Source: RGIG5675 sp050943435
Lineage (GTDB): Bacteria > Bacillota > Clostridia > Oscillospirales > Ruminococcaceae
Direction of reading: 5' to 3'
Length of the DNA stretch: 12,085 nt
Assembly: GCA_050943435.1 (NCBI GenBank)
Contig: JBMNPE010000047.1
Span: forward strand, 1-12,085
The stretch's first letter is position 1. The number at the start of each line of letters is the position of its first letter. The position numbers and the translations under genes were made by a program. Of this stretch, positions 1-7,281 are shown in pieces. Below the pieces are notes generated by a model. The model saw nothing but the letters and a program-made list of their open reading frames with translations. It was not told where the DNA came from and did no database searches.

Positions 1-53
1 ATGGTGTAGTTCTGCTTGGCAAAGCCCTGGTAGGCGTTCTGTATGGACGCCAT
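1..53 (-). CDS. Fragment of a phage tail tape measure protein, running off the left edge
   Basis: Read on the minus strand from 53 down to the left edge, the frame gives MASIQNAYQGFAKQNYT. The phrase AYQGFAKQNYT(M) closely resembles, from memory, a conserved segment of tape measure proteins of siphophages and prophages of Clostridia, where it is usually followed by LDNLKLGYGG. The frame is open from 95 leftward (stop codon at 96-98), but residues encoded right of about position 45 no longer look like that family. Only about 15 diagnostic residues are present, so this rests on motif recognition. It would be an internal piece of a much larger gene; the ATG at 51-53 is probably not a start. It overlaps the first codons of the adhesin fragment on the other strand, which marks a junction. 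Alternative: a chance resemblance. Confidence 0.5.
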   Translation of the reverse strand, partial: MASIQNAYQGFAKQNYT

Positions 54-1956
54 GAACAACAGCGGGGCCTCTACTACGACAATCGACGGCGAATACTACG
101 GATGGTCATATGTGGCATGCGGCATCTACGGCACATGGAAAGAGGGCACCAGCAGCGACGTAATAAGCGACATCAAAATCTACGACACTAACGAAGATTC
201 ATCTTCCGGAATCGTCGCTCAGCTCAGGGCTACATCCTCTTCCCCGGAAATACTCAATGGAACCGGATCGATAAGCCCGTCACAGGTTGACGGCGGGGAG
301 TCATTTACAATCTCAGGGCTCATCGACAACGCCAACTGGGACTGGAACCCCATCCAGGAGCCGGTGCTCTACATATTCATGCCGGACGGCTTCACCTATG
401 AAGACCTCCAGGTCACAAATGCCACACTGAGCGATCCCGTGGACCTCGGAAGCTTCGAGTACGACGGATTGAATGTGGAAGTGTACAAGTACACTCTCGA
501 CATCGGCGAAGAAACAAGGGGAGTATACCAGCCTGATTTCACAAACAAGTACATGTCAGTGTCCATGACAGTCAATACAAGCAAGAGATCCAGGACCGGA
601 ACCTATCACATCAATGATTTCCTCGGCTTCAGCACTGAGGATTTCGAGGATATTGGCGCGGTCATCAAGGCTGACCACTGGTACCATTCGAACTGGAACA
701 CTTCCAAATATACGGATGCCGTCAACAGCAGCTCCATAGCCGACGAAGTGAACTATGGCGAAACCATGGTCTCGCTCTCCGAAAGCACCGGAGTGGCAGT
801 GAAGCAGGGGTACGAGATTACTGCGAAGGCGTCGTTCTCAGTGACAAACGCTGAGACGGGCGAAACCGTGGATTATGTCTATGACAACTCTACGGAAGAG
901 ACCAAAGAAAACACCACCGCCAAAGTGAACAAAGGAGACACCGTCCAGCTCAAGATAGACGTAAAGAACAACGCAGAGACATATCTCGACCACTGCACAC
1001 TTTTTGTTCCGTTGATGAACGAAGGCGACGACTTCGGGACCGGATTCATGCCGGAGGGGGCAAACGGCTTCAACATGCAGCTCCAGAGCGTGACTGCTCC
1101 TGATTCGTTCGAAGTCCAGTACATCAAATTCAACAGCGGCGTGAGCTATTCGGTAAACGAGGTCCCGCAGGCCTCGGATTACGAGATCGTGACGGATCCA
1201 TCGGAGGCCGACATGGTGATGCTCGTATCCACCAGCGCAATCGCAGACGGCTACACCGGAACAGTAACGCTCACATTCATCGCCGGCAACGACCTGACGT
1301 CGGACGATGCCGGAGCGGTAAATGTAATCACGCCGATGCTCGATTACGACATTAACGGGAACACTTCGACACAGACCAAAGAGGCGGCAGCTGTCACCTT
1401 TACCGGCATTGACGACACAGTGAGCTACACCTCTGTGTCAGCGGATACGCCTGTGTCAAAGCAGATAACAAATGACACCCCTGCGGAGAGTTCGGAATTC
1501 GTCTTTGATCTGACAGCCGACAGCGATTCGAGCACTCTGCCTGACGGCATGACTAATATGCCGATGCCAGGGGGCACTGATTCCGTGCAGACGGTTACTG
1601 TGAGCATTACTGGGGCAGGGAGCACAGAATTCGGAGACATAACATTTGCTCTGCCCGGCACTTATGTCTATTCTGTCACAGAGGAAAATACCGGCATTGA
1701 AGGATATACATACGACACTTCAACTTATTCATTGAAATTTGTGGTCACTGCCGACGAGAATGGAGTTCTCAGCTATACGCGCACAATCACAAAGGACGGG
1801 AGTTCAGCTGACGAAGTTGTGTTCACAAATTCCTATGAGAGCAGCAGCCAGAATGTCATAAGGACCGGCGACAGCAGTTCTCCGGCAGCCTATGCGATTT
1901 TAATGGCGGCCGCCGCATGCGGCATTGCCCTGATAATGCGCAGGAAGAAGAACTGA
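43..1956 (+). CDS. Cell-wall-anchored adhesin-like surface protein with pilin isopeptide domain, 5'-truncated
   Basis: Probable surface adhesin or structural protein linked to peptidoglycan by a sortase. Of 637 residues, about 70-210 form a beta-rich domain starting GTGSISPSQVDGGESFTISG, and about 285-455 another beta-sandwich-like domain. Residues about 470-598 match the streptococcal pilin (Spy0128/FctA) isopeptide domain, with candidate bond residues K473, E547 (YSVTEE) and N596 (VFTNSYE). The end is a sorting signal: NVIRTGD (604-610), a hydrophobic stretch about 613-632, then RRKKN. The motif is degenerate relative to LPxTG. There is no signal peptide: the protein starts abruptly at residues resembling the middle of a domain, in-frame stops lie at 7-9 and 31-33, and no ribosome binding site precedes ATG 43. 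The true gene is therefore longer, and this is a 3' fragment joined to unrelated DNA or a broken gene. The DUF4832 gene follows on the same strand. Confidence 0.82.
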   Translation: MDAMNNSGASTTTIDGEYYGWSYVACGIYGTWKEGTSSDVISDIKIYDTNEDSSSGIVAQLRATSSSPEILNGTGSISPSQVDGGESFTISGLIDNANWDWNPIQEPVLYIFMPDGFTYEDLQVTNATLSDPVDLGSFEYDGLNVEVYKYTLDIGEETRGVYQPDFTNKYMSVSMTVNTSKRSRTGTYHINDFLGFSTEDFEDIGAVIKADHWYHSNWNTSKYTDAVNSSSIADEVNYGETMVSLSESTGVAVKQGYEITAKASFSVTNAETGETVDYVYDNSTEETKENTTAKVNKGDTVQLKIDVKNNAETYLDHCTLFVPLMNEGDDFGTGFMPEGANGFNMQLQSVTAPDSFEVQYIKFNSGVSYSVNEVPQASDYEIVTDPSEADMVMLVSTSAIADGYTGTVTLTFIAGNDLTSDDAGAVNVITPMLDYDINGNTSTQTKEAAAVTFTGIDDTVSYTSVSADTPVSKQITNDTPAESSEFVFDLTADSDSSTLPDGMTNMPMPGGTDSVQTVTVSITGAGSTEFGDITFALPGTYVYSVTEENTGIEGYTYDTSTYSLKFVVTADENGVLSYTRTITKDGSSADEVVFTNSYESSSQNVIRTGDSSSPAAYAILMAAAACGIALIMRRKKN

Positions 1957-2012
1957 ATATACTCCAGCGATGGATAATTAATTCATGCACATGGCAGAAC
2001 CCGGGCGGGCAC

Positions 2013-2020
2013 AAAGGAGA
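2013..2020 (+). promoter_or_regulatory. Ribosome binding site of the DUF4832 gene
   Basis: AAAGGAGA ends five bases before the ATG at 2026, a near-consensus Shine-Dalgarno sequence that fixes this start. The 69-base gap after the adhesin shows no convincing terminator or promoter, so read-through from the adhesin is possible. Confidence 0.75.
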
Positions 2021-2025
2021 GCACC

Positions 2026-3375
2026 ATGCTTAAGAAAAAATGGTACTTGATTCTTGTTGTGCTGGCAGCCGCGGCAGTATTCATGGCGTATATATTCATG
2101 CCTGCAAAGGTGCTTCTCTTTGCAAAAACTGACGAGGTGCTTTCGGTGCCGTATTCAGGGTATGCGCCTGATGCGAGCAATGAAGACCTCTGCGAAGACA
2201 CAAGCCTCGTGTATGTTGAGGTCACCCTCCGGGACATAGAGCCGCAGGAGGGCGTCTTTGACTTTTCCGGAATAGAAGAGGAATACCACATAAGGAAGTG
2301 GAAGACCATGGGGAAACACATGGTCCTCCGCCTTGTGCTCGACTGCCCCAGTGAAGAAACGCACTGCGACATACCCGACTGGCTTTATGAAAAGACGGGG
2401 GACGGCACTTTCTATGACAATGAATACGGGAAGGGGTACTGTCCCGATTATTCCAATCCCGCTCTGATAGAGGCACACAGAGAGGCAGTGGAAGCGCTTG
2501 CCTCATGGGCTGAGGAAGACGGATTTGCTGCATATGTGGAAATAGGTTCCCTCGGGCACTGGGGTGAATGGCATATCCTCACAGAGGACGAAAGCCTGCC
2601 GGACTTCCCTGATGAGGAAGTGCAGCAGGCCTATGTCGATGCATATACCGATGCCTTTGAGAACGCAAAGCTCCTTATGAGGCGGCCCTTCTCAGTTCTT
2701 CCGGAAGGGGCCGGAGTCTACAACGACATGACAGGCGATACGGATGACACGGAAGAATGGCTCTCCTGGATAGAAGATGGAGGCATTTTCGAACAGACCG
2801 GGGATGAGCTTCTGGCGGTACCCGTGATCTGGGACTATGCCCCTGTAGGCGGTGAGTTCACAAGCGGAACCCCGATGGAGGATATGATGGGGGATTCCTA
2901 CAAGACTACTGAGAAGCTGGTCTCAGAGTCCCACATGACATTTATCGGCCCGATGATCCCTGCAGAAGAGGAACTGGACGAGCAGGGCACGGAGAATGCA
3001 GAGGACCTCCTCAGGAGCGTAGGACCAAGATACAGGGTGTCCAGGGTAAAGCTCTCCGGAAGCAGTGAGCATTCACAGGTTACCCTCACGATCACCAACG
3101 ACGGGGTCTGCCCGGTCTACTTTGACTGTGAAAAGCTTGTCCTCTACATAACAAAGGAAGACGGGACTGCCGAGAGGATTGTCACGGATATAGACCTGAC
3201 AGGAATTTCACAGGGCGATAAGGAAACGATTGAAGCCCAGCTTCCGATGTCATATGACGAGCTGACATCGTGCACAATTGAGGCCGGGATCGAGACAGAA
3301 GAGGAAAATGACCGCATGCCGCTTTTCATGTCGGCGGAAAGGCATGACAGCCTGTCTCTAATTTTCGAACCCTGA
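2026..3375 (+). CDS. Membrane-anchored DUF4832-type protein with glycoside-hydrolase-like barrel
   Basis: Predicted extracytoplasmic protein of 449 residues. An N-terminal KKK plus hydrophobic segment (about 6-25) is a membrane anchor or uncleaved signal; no lipobox cysteine is seen. Residues about 55-315 read like the TIM-barrel half of the DUF4832 family, with LVYVEVTLRDIEPQEGVFDF (61-80), the MVLRLVLD strand, DIPDWLYEKTGDGTFYDNEYGKGY and YVEIGSLGHWGEWH (170-183). Residues about 335-449 form the beta-sandwich tail. E172, E181 and E277 (GGEFTSG) are acidic residues in family-typical places and could be catalytic, but no activity is established for this group as far as I know. The fold suggests a polysaccharide-acting enzyme at the cell surface. 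It lies 69 bases after the adhesin gene, possibly co-transcribed, which fits a cell-surface role. Family call is from motif recognition. Confidence 0.72.
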   Translation: MLKKKWYLILVVLAAAAVFMAYIFMPAKVLLFAKTDEVLSVPYSGYAPDASNEDLCEDTSLVYVEVTLRDIEPQEGVFDFSGIEEEYHIRKWKTMGKHMVLRLVLDCPSEETHCDIPDWLYEKTGDGTFYDNEYGKGYCPDYSNPALIEAHREAVEALASWAEEDGFAAYVEIGSLGHWGEWHILTEDESLPDFPDEEVQQAYVDAYTDAFENAKLLMRRPFSVLPEGAGVYNDMTGDTDDTEEWLSWIEDGGIFEQTGDELLAVPVIWDYAPVGGEFTSGTPMEDMMGDSYKTTEKLVSESHMTFIGPMIPAEEELDEQGTENAEDLLRSVGPRYRVSRVKLSGSSEHSQVTLTITNDGVCPVYFDCEKLVLYITKEDGTAERIVTDIDLTGISQGDKETIEAQLPMSYDELTSCTIEAGIETEEENDRMPLFMSAERHDSLSLIFEP

Positions 3376-3429
3376 GAATCTTTGTGATTGACCGTCATCT
3401 GTATTGATTGTAAAGCATATCACGTTTAC

Positions 3430-3473
3430 AGCAATGCCGACCCTCTTTTTTAATTCAGAGGATCGGCATAGCT
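3430..3473 (+). terminator. Hairpin between convergent DUF4832 and ATPase genes
   Basis: An imperfect hairpin: AGC/GCT, a mismatch, ATGCCGA/TCGGCAT (3434-3440 with 3463-3469), a C.A mismatch, then CCTCT/AGAGG around a 10-base loop. On the plus strand it is followed by TTATTATTAT, a moderate U-rich tail, so it most likely ends the adhesin/DUF4832 transcript. The minus-strand side has no T tract. The rest of 3376-3504 holds nothing recognisable. Confidence 0.55.
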
Positions 3474-3504
3474 TTATTATTATAAATACAGGGCCTCTGG
3501 CAGC

Positions 3505-5388
3505 TCATTTCTCCTGGTCTGTGTCTTTCACGGACAGGAGGAAGAGGGAGTTTAATACTACAAACACGGATCCGGCATTGTGCACCAGTGCCCCCACGAC
3601 CGCATTGAGAACCCCGGTTGCTGCAAGCACAGTTGCAACTGCATTGATGCAGAGTGAAATGATGATGTTGGTCTGGATCTTCTTGAGTACTTTCCGGGAA
3701 AGATAGATGAGATACGGGACGCGGCTTATGTCGTCCTGCACCAGCACTACATCGGATGATTCTATTGCGACATCCGAACCAATTCCGCCCATTGCTATAG
3801 CGGCGTCAGCAGTGCGCAGCGCAACGGCGTCGTTGATGCCGTCCCCGATCATGCACACCCTGCGGCCTTTATCCTGGTATTCCCTGATGACCTTCTGCTT
3901 GTCCTCGGGGAGGAGTCCGCTGCGGACATTTGAAACCTTAACCTTGTCGGCAATAGTGCGCGCGGCTGCACTGTTGTCCCCGGTGAGCAGGACTGATTCC
4001 ACATTGAGGCTGTTAAGCTTCCGGACTGTCGGAGCGGCGCTTTCCCTTATGGTGTCGGAGAGTGCTATCAGCCCAGCTGCCTTTCCGTCGACGGCCAGGA
4101 AGACTACTGTGGCTCCGATGTTTCTGTAGTCATCCGTGAGGCTCTCATCGATTTCCACTCCGTTTTCCTTGAGGAACCCGGCCTTTCCGACGAGTAGGGA
4201 CTTCCCGTGATAACTGGCCGCAATCCCCTTGCCGGGAGTGACAGTGTAATCCGATGCGGGATCACTGACTCCGGCGGCGGCGCAGATTGCCTGGCCTATC
4301 GGGTGCTCTGAACGGGCCTCTGTGGCTGCGGCAAGATCCAGGATTTCCTTTTCCGTGAATTCTGGGGACAGTGCCCTGGTTTCCTCTATTCCCAGCTTTC
4401 CGTAGGTGAGGGTTCCGGTCTTGTCAAAGGCCACCGTGTCGATAGTGCCGAACCGCTCTAGGGACTCTCCGGACTTGACGATCATTCCATACTTGGAAGC
4501 ATTGCCGATGCCTGCAGTGATTGCGGTCGGGGTTGCAAGAATAAACGCGCAGGGACATACGACAACCAGCACTGTGACACAGCGCAGGAAGGCGGCATAG
4601 GCGTCGGACAGGACGGCCCAGTTGATGAAGAATGTGAGGACAGCGGCCGCAAAGGCTGCTATTACGAGCCATGCCGCCCATTTGTCCGCAAGTTTGACAA
4701 TCGGCGCCTTGTTATCGTCTGCCTGCTTAGCGAGGTCGATCATCTTCTGCAGAGAACTGTCTGCAGCTCCTGTGGATGAAGTGTATTCAAATACTCCGTT
4801 CCTGTTGACGGTCCCGCTTATGACAGAATCGCCGACAGTCTTGTCGACCGGGATGGACTCCCCGGTCATGACAGACTGGTCGACTGCGGTGGTCCCTGAG
4901 GTTATTGTGCCGTCAGTCGGTATCGTCTCCCCGGCAAGCACGATTATGGTATCCCCGGGCTTTATGTCCTCTACAGGGATGATCTCTTCTGAGTCCCCGC
5001 GGCGGACCCTTGCCATTTTCGGCATCAGCTGGATAAGCTTCTGGATTCCCTTCCTGGCCTTTGCGGACGTATAGTCCTCCAGCGCAGAGCCGATTTCCAT
5101 GATGAAGGCGACTTCGCCGGCGGCGAAGAATTCCTTTGCTATCAGGGATCCTATCAGGGCGAGGGATACAAGGACATCCGCCGTGATGTCGTGCTCCTTG
5201 ATCACGGCTTTGACTGCGCCGGCAATAATAGGGATTCCGCAGAGAATGATGGCAATCCATGCCATGTCGATACCCCCGGGCAGCTCTGCCCACCTGCAGA
5301 GGCTGACAAGCAGGGCGATCCCGGATATTACGATCCTGACAATGCGGAACTTTGCCTCATCCGTAAACCAGCTTTTGATTCGACTCAT
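3505..5388 (-). CDS. Heavy-metal-translocating P-type (P1B) ATPase
   Basis: ATP-driven metal pump of the cytoplasmic membrane, 627 residues with the start chosen here. Visible motifs: TGES actuator loop (175-178), intramembrane CPC (278-280), phosphorylated aspartate D322 in DKTGTLT, SEHPIG (361-366, nucleotide-binding His-Pro) and GDGINDA (515-521, hinge). There is no N-terminal CxxC metal-binding domain. The last membrane region has ALVHNAGS (HN at 603-604) where Zn/Cd exporters carry an aspartate, so the metal cannot be assigned; CtpC-like Mn/Zn pumps are one comparison. The ATG at 5388 is preceded by AAGGGA and begins just before the first membrane segment. The frame stays open to a TTG at 5526, but that extra stretch has poor start signals and contains operator-like repeats. 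It is divergent from a TetR regulator, its likely controller; efflux is the likeliest direction, by inference. Confidence 0.9.
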   Translation of the reverse strand: MSRIKSWFTDEAKFRIVRIVISGIALLVSLCRWAELPGGIDMAWIAIILCGIPIIAGAVKAVIKEHDITADVLVSLALIGSLIAKEFFAAGEVAFIMEIGSALEDYTSAKARKGIQKLIQLMPKMARVRRGDSEEIIPVEDIKPGDTIIVLAGETIPTDGTITSGTTAVDQSVMTGESIPVDKTVGDSVISGTVNRNGVFEYTSSTGAADSSLQKMIDLAKQADDNKAPIVKLADKWAAWLVIAAFAAAVLTFFINWAVLSDAYAAFLRCVTVLVVVCPCAFILATPTAITAGIGNASKYGMIVKSGESLERFGTIDTVAFDKTGTLTYGKLGIEETRALSPEFTEKEILDLAAATEARSEHPIGQAICAAAGVSDPASDYTVTPGKGIAASYHGKSLLVGKAGFLKENGVEIDESLTDDYRNIGATVVFLAVDGKAAGLIALSDTIRESAAPTVRKLNSLNVESVLLTGDNSAAARTIADKVKVSNVRSGLLPEDKQKVIREYQDKGRRVCMIGDGINDAVALRTADAAIAMGGIGSDVAIESSDVVLVQDDISRVPYLIYLSRKVLKKIQTNIIISLCINAVATVLAATGVLNAVVGALVHNAGSVFVVLNSLFLLSVKDTDQEK

Positions 5389-5428
5389 GAACAGATCCCT
5401 TGCCTTTACAGTAAAATCGGATACAATT

Positions 5429-5453
5429 TGTTCTAAAAAGAACACTTTGTTCT
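5429..5453. promoter_or_regulatory. Operator-like TGTTCT repeats in the ATPase/tetR intergenic region
   Basis: A perfect inverted repeat TGTTCT-AAAA-AGAACA (5429-5444) is followed by a third copy of the half-site, TGTTCT, at 5448-5453, so the half-sites begin at 5429, 5439 and 5448. It lies 41-65 bases upstream of the chosen ATPase start. A likely target for the divergently encoded TetR regulator. Binding is inferred, not shown. Confidence 0.45.
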
Positions 5454-5519
5454 GCATCTTGATTTTATCCAAGGTGCGAGACCTCAGACAATAATCAGTT
5501 TGCGGCATTAGTGCGATAT

Positions 5520-5544
5520 CGAACAAAAGCCGGAATATGTTTCG
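5520..5544. promoter_or_regulatory. Second inverted repeat near the tetR start
   Basis: CGAACA (5520-5525) and TGTTTCG (5538-5544) form an inverted repeat with one inserted base around a 12-base centre, about 30 bases upstream of the TetR start codon. The arms resemble the AGAACA/TGTTCT half-sites near 5429-5453, so this may be a second operator for autoregulation. No confident -35/-10 pair could be placed. Confidence 0.3.
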
Positions 5545-5572
5545 TATTTAAAACAAGCTGGAGGAAAACTAC

Positions 5573-6133
5573 ATGGACCGGAGGCAGCGTAAGACAAGAG
5601 AGGCTGTTTTCAGGGCGTTCAGCACCCTGCTTGCAAGGAAGCATTACAGCCGCATTTCAGTGCAGGACATCATTGATGAGGCAGATGTCGGGAGGACGAC
5701 GTTTTACGCTCATTTCGACACAAAGGAAGACCTTCTCAACCAGATGTGCGAGGACATCTTCAGCCATGTGTTTTCGGCCGTCCGCGAAAGGGAGGCGACA
5801 CACGATTTTTCGTCGCAGCCCGCAACCCTGTCCAATGAACTGACGCACCTCCTCTATCACCTCAAGGAACAGGAGCAGGACATCTCCAACCTCTTTTCCG
5901 GCGAAAGCGGGGACATTTTCCTCAAGTATTTCAAGGAGCAGCTGACCAGGGCTTTCGACGGGATGAAGGAGCTGTTTCCCGAGTCAGTGCCGAGGGAATA
6001 CGCCGAAAAATTCTATGTGACAGCATTTGCCGAGCTTGTTTCAATATGGGTGGGGAAGGGATTCCGGGAAACGCCGGAGACGATCGTCAGATACTATTTC
6101 TGCCTGATTAATTCGAAACAGGCAGAGAGATGA
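5573..6133 (+). CDS. TetR/AcrR-family transcriptional regulator
   Basis: DNA-binding repressor-type protein of 186 residues, the usual TetR length. The N-terminal helix-turn-helix is clear at about 27-48 (ISVQDIIDEADVGRTTFYAHF) followed by DTKEDLL, the standard family signature. The C-terminal half (about 75-186) is the variable ligand/dimer domain; the stretch FAELVSIWVGKGFRETPETI resembles the domain found in DhaS-like and many clostridial TetR proteins. No cysteine/histidine metal site stands out. GGAGG at 5560-5564, eight bases before ATG 5573, fixes the start. The gene is divergent from the P-type ATPase with about 184 bases between start codons, and convergent with the AraC gene (8 bases between stops). 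Control of the ATPase and of itself is the natural inference; the ligand is unknown. Confidence 0.9.
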   Translation: MDRRQRKTREAVFRAFSTLLARKHYSRISVQDIIDEADVGRTTFYAHFDTKEDLLNQMCEDIFSHVFSAVREREATHDFSSQPATLSNELTHLLYHLKEQEQDISNLFSGESGDIFLKYFKEQLTRAFDGMKELFPESVPREYAEKFYVTAFAELVSIWVGKGFRETPETIVRYYFCLINSKQAER

Positions 6134-6141
6134 TGAATGGG

Positions 6142-7113
6142 TCAGTCCGCCCGGCCCCTTTCAAAGCTCCTAGGAGAAGAATGGTAATATTCCCTGAAGG
6201 CCTTGTAGAAATTGCTGCTGTTGCTGTATCCCAGCATAGCGGCAATTTTTTCTATGCTGAGGTCGGTATTCCTGATGAGAAGCAGGGCTTTCTCCATCCG
6301 CTTCTCCAGGAGAATTTCGGAGAAAGTCTTTCCGGTCCTGTCGTGAATATACCGCGACACGTAATTGGGATGGTACCCGAAGCGGGCAGCAAGGCTTTTT
6401 AAAGTCACGCTGTCTGAATGGGACTCGATGTACGCCTCCATCTGCATTGAGAGAGGTGCATCATCCGACTGCTCCTCTGCAGATGCCCTGTAGAGCCGCG
6501 ACAGGTGCATTGTGACGGCCAGCATCATCGGCCTCAGCACCGCCTGCGTCGTATCGTCCCTGCCTGCATATTCAATCAGCATCTGGTAAATGAGAGACCA
6601 GATCGGATTGTCCCGGGGGATGTGCAGGCGGATGTATTCGTCCGAAAACCTGTCGGTATGAGGGTCCAGGAAAAAGTGGAACAGCGACGTGTTCTGGGAC
6701 AGGGGATACAGGTAGTACTGGTAGAAGACGTCCTTTTTTATGTGCAGCCCGATCATGACCACTTCACGGCTGCTGTCGATCCTGAGGGCATAGCCGCTGA
6801 AGGGCTGGCCGATGTAGCAGTCGCCCTCATTGAGATGCAGGTGATTGTCGTACTTTGAGCTCAGGACATCGTAGCCGTTCTGGCAGACGAAGTTTATGAA
6901 GAAGAAGTCCTGGCGGTGGTATTTCTCGATGTACTTTTTCCCCTTGAAGCAGACAGCCATGATGTCCTCAGACGGGTCTCCAAGCCACTGGGAGATGAGC
7001 TCCGTCCTGCCGCCAGTGTTTGTTGGCATGAAGTTCCATGCGAGATTCGGAAACTGTGCTGACAAGTTCTCAACAGCGTCATTGAACCTGTCCTCGTAAT
7101 CCGGATGGATCAT
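6142..7113 (-). CDS. AraC-family transcriptional regulator
   Basis: Transcription factor of 323 residues with the start chosen here. The C-terminal AraC/XylS domain has two helix-turn-helices: about 236-257 (VTLKSLAARFGYHPNYVSRY) and about 285-317 (LSIEKIAAMLGYSNSSNFYK, then AFREYYHSSPRSF), both very typical. The N-terminal ~200 residues form a sensor region with a cupin-like stretch (LHLNEGDCYIGQPFSGYALR) that would bind a small ligand. The start at ATG 7113 is preceded by AAGAAGGTG; alternatives are ATG 7161 and GTG 7167, which add 16 or 18 residues but have weaker ribosome sites. The gene is divergent from the alcohol dehydrogenase, with a long dyad between them, so it most likely controls that gene, commonly as an activator in this family. 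Its stop is 8 bases from the TetR stop, leaving no room for a separate terminator. Confidence 0.9.
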   Translation of the reverse strand: MIHPDYEDRFNDAVENLSAQFPNLAWNFMPTNTGGRTELISQWLGDPSEDIMAVCFKGKKYIEKYHRQDFFFINFVCQNGYDVLSSKYDNHLHLNEGDCYIGQPFSGYALRIDSSREVVMIGLHIKKDVFYQYYLYPLSQNTSLFHFFLDPHTDRFSDEYIRLHIPRDNPIWSLIYQMLIEYAGRDDTTQAVLRPMMLAVTMHLSRLYRASAEEQSDDAPLSMQMEAYIESHSDSVTLKSLAARFGYHPNYVSRYIHDRTGKTFSEILLEKRMEKALLLIRNTDLSIEKIAAMLGYSNSSNFYKAFREYYHSSPRSFERGRAD

Positions 7114-7174
7114 CTGATATTCACCTTCTTCTGAATGCCGGGATGCGGAGCCCGCGTCCATATGCACATCTCAG

Positions 7175-7214
7175 CCTGATGTTAAAATATACCACTAAAT
7201 ATGTTAATATCAGG
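7175..7214. promoter_or_regulatory. Long dyad between the AraC and dehydrogenase genes, probable operator
   Basis: CCTGATGTTAA (7175-7185) and TTAATATCAGG (7204-7214) are inverted repeats matching at 10 of 11 positions around an 18-base AT-rich centre; G7174/C7215 extend the pairing. With a two-base bulge the symmetry continues outward (TCAG / CTGA). The spacing of about 29 bases between arm starts is near three helical turns, suiting a dimeric regulator. It lies close upstream of the AraC start and about 120 bases upstream of the dehydrogenase. Confidence 0.5.
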
Positions 7215-7251
7215 CGCTGATTCCCGCAAGCTTCGAATATAGAATTCAAGA

Positions 7252-7276
7252 CGGTGATTCAAAGAAGGAATCGCCG
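7252..7276 (+). promoter_or_regulatory. Hairpin/dyad upstream of the dehydrogenase promoter region
   Basis: CGGTGATTC (7252-7260) pairs with GAATCGCCG (7268-7276) through eight Watson-Crick pairs and one G.U, with a seven-base loop AAAGAAG. It sits 56 bases before the dehydrogenase start. It is followed by ATTTATTGG, not a real T tract, so it is better read as a protein-binding dyad than a terminator. Confidence 0.4.
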
Positions 7277-7281
7277 ATTTA

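Noticed and set aside
2001..2011. GC-rich CCCGGGCGGGC as a terminator between adhesin and DUF4832 genes
   Set aside because: No stem of useful length and no T tract follows; it lies just ahead of the ribosome site.
2155..2533. Long open frames antisense to the DUF4832 gene
   Set aside because: Low-complexity translations with no ribosome sites, lying wholly inside a well-supported gene; composition shadows.
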